From DASVAL01 sp035649575 (GTDB lineage Bacteria; Planctomycetota; UBA1135; UBA2386), in assembly GCA_035649575.1 (NCBI GenBank), contig DASRJH010000241.1, positions 1-21,799 of the forward strand: a stretch of 21,799 nucleotides of DNA. The letters run 5' to 3'. Shown here one piece after another: positions 21,314 to 21,799 of the stretch (position 1 is the first letter of the stretch; every line of letters starts with the position of its first letter). The notes beneath the pieces were generated by a model. It had not been told where the DNA came from. It saw nothing but the letters and a program-made list of their open reading frames with translations, and did no database searches. Made by a program: the position numbers and the translations under genes.

Positions 21314-21799
21314 TCAGTCGCGCTCGACGCCGGCGAGCGCGAGGACTGCGTCCTGGACGCTGTTCAGCACGAACAAGACCAGCTGGTCGTGCGCGCGCAA
21401 CTCGTCTTCGCCGCGCGGAATGATGACCGCACCGTCCTCGCGCATGATCGCCGCGACGACGCAACCGCGTGGGAAGCCGGCCGCCTTCAGCGTCTTGCCG
21501 ACGAGCCGGCTGCCCGGTTGCACCTCGATCTCGAGCACTTCGGCCTTGCCCTCGGCGATCGTCGCGATCGTCGAGATGCTGCGGCTGCGCACGAACGCGA
21601 GGATGCGGTTCGCGCACAACAGGCGCGGCGACACGGCCACGTCGATGCCGACCTGCTGGTAGAGCGACACGTAGTCGGGCTTCTGCACGAGCGCCACCGT
21701 GCGCTTCACGCCGAGCGTGCGCGCGAGCTGGCACGACATCAGGTTGCGCTCGTCCTCGGTCGAGATGCCGAGGAACGCGTCGCACTCGCCGACGTGCTC
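21314..21799 (-). CDS. trkA: TrkA-type potassium uptake regulator, N-terminus outside window
   Basis: The frame is open from base 21799 down to a TGA at 21314, giving the last 161 residues. The N-terminal end reads CDAFLGISTEDERNLMSCQL, the end of a Rossmann-type RCK_N domain (NAD-binding). KRTVALVQKPDYVSLYQQVG and IDVAVSPRLLCANRIL follow. An RCK_C/TrkA_C domain runs from about EVLEIEVQPGSRLVGKTLKA to DQLVLFVL. TrkA is the cytoplasmic subunit that gates the Trk/Ktr potassium channel in response to nucleotides. An internal ATG at 21739 would give a shorter product but would cut the RCK_N domain, so the true start lies beyond the window. Whether the whole protein has one or two RCK units cannot be seen. 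Confidence 0.85.
   Translation of the reverse strand, partial: EHVGECDAFLGISTEDERNLMSCQLARTLGVKRTVALVQKPDYVSLYQQVGIDVAVSPRLLCANRILAFVRSRSISTIATIAEGKAEVLEIEVQPGSRLVGKTLKAAGFPRGCVVAAIMREDGAVIIPRGEDELRAHDQLVLFVLNSVQDAVLALAGVERD

Overview
The window is a GC-rich, gene-dense bacterial segment that most likely comes from a planctomycete (Planctomycetota). The best pointers are a secreted PVC-type dehydrogenase with HEAT-like repeats and a C-terminal cytochrome c domain, an ECF sigma factor coupled to a membrane anti-sigma/FecR protein, a large FHA-kinase with a single membrane span, and a TIGR03546-like membrane protein. I cannot place it below phylum level. Nearly every gene has long open antisense frames, as expected from high GC at third codon positions. 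No tRNA, rRNA, CRISPR array, transposase or phage gene was seen, and no stretch over 300 bases lacks a gene.

Layout. Positions 1-9103 are all minus strand. Read in the direction of transcription they are: ECF sigma factor, anti-sigma/FecR protein, PVC-type dehydrogenase, xylA, xylB and a truncated membrane protein. The sigma/anti-sigma pair overlaps by 4 nt, and so does xylA/xylB. From 9292 the strands alternate: a GmhB-like HAD protein (+), pgk (-), a PEGA-type lipoprotein gene broken by one in-frame TAG (+), gap (-), tilS (+), an FHA-Ser/Thr kinase (+) overlapping a DUF167 gene (+), a DinB-like Y-family polymerase (-), a MATE exporter (+), an unknown lipoprotein (+), and the C-terminal part of trkA (-) running off the right edge.

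How the genes work together. XylA and XylB convert xylose to xylulose 5-phosphate. The exported dehydrogenase encoded just upstream could feed or sense the same sugar supply. Gap and Pgk are consecutive steps of lower glycolysis but are separated here by an antiparallel gene. The sigma/anti-sigma pair and the kinase are envelope-signalling systems with unknown inputs.

The most unusual feature is a family of intergenic palindromic elements. Two 85-bp copies (17381-17465 and 20471-20555) are about 85% identical by hand alignment. Two diverged copies lie at 21248-21309 and 9919-9999. All have the same orientation and sit at gene ends, three of them between convergent genes. The paired arms show compensatory base changes between copies, which suggests a selected structure. 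Other points of interest are a HAD phosphatase homologue that has lost two catalytic aspartates, a Y-family polymerase with Leu at the steric-gate position and Asp-Asp in place of Asp-Glu, a degenerate FHA domain, the single-codon lesion in the PEGA lipoprotein, and a perfect 16-bp palindrome just before xylA.
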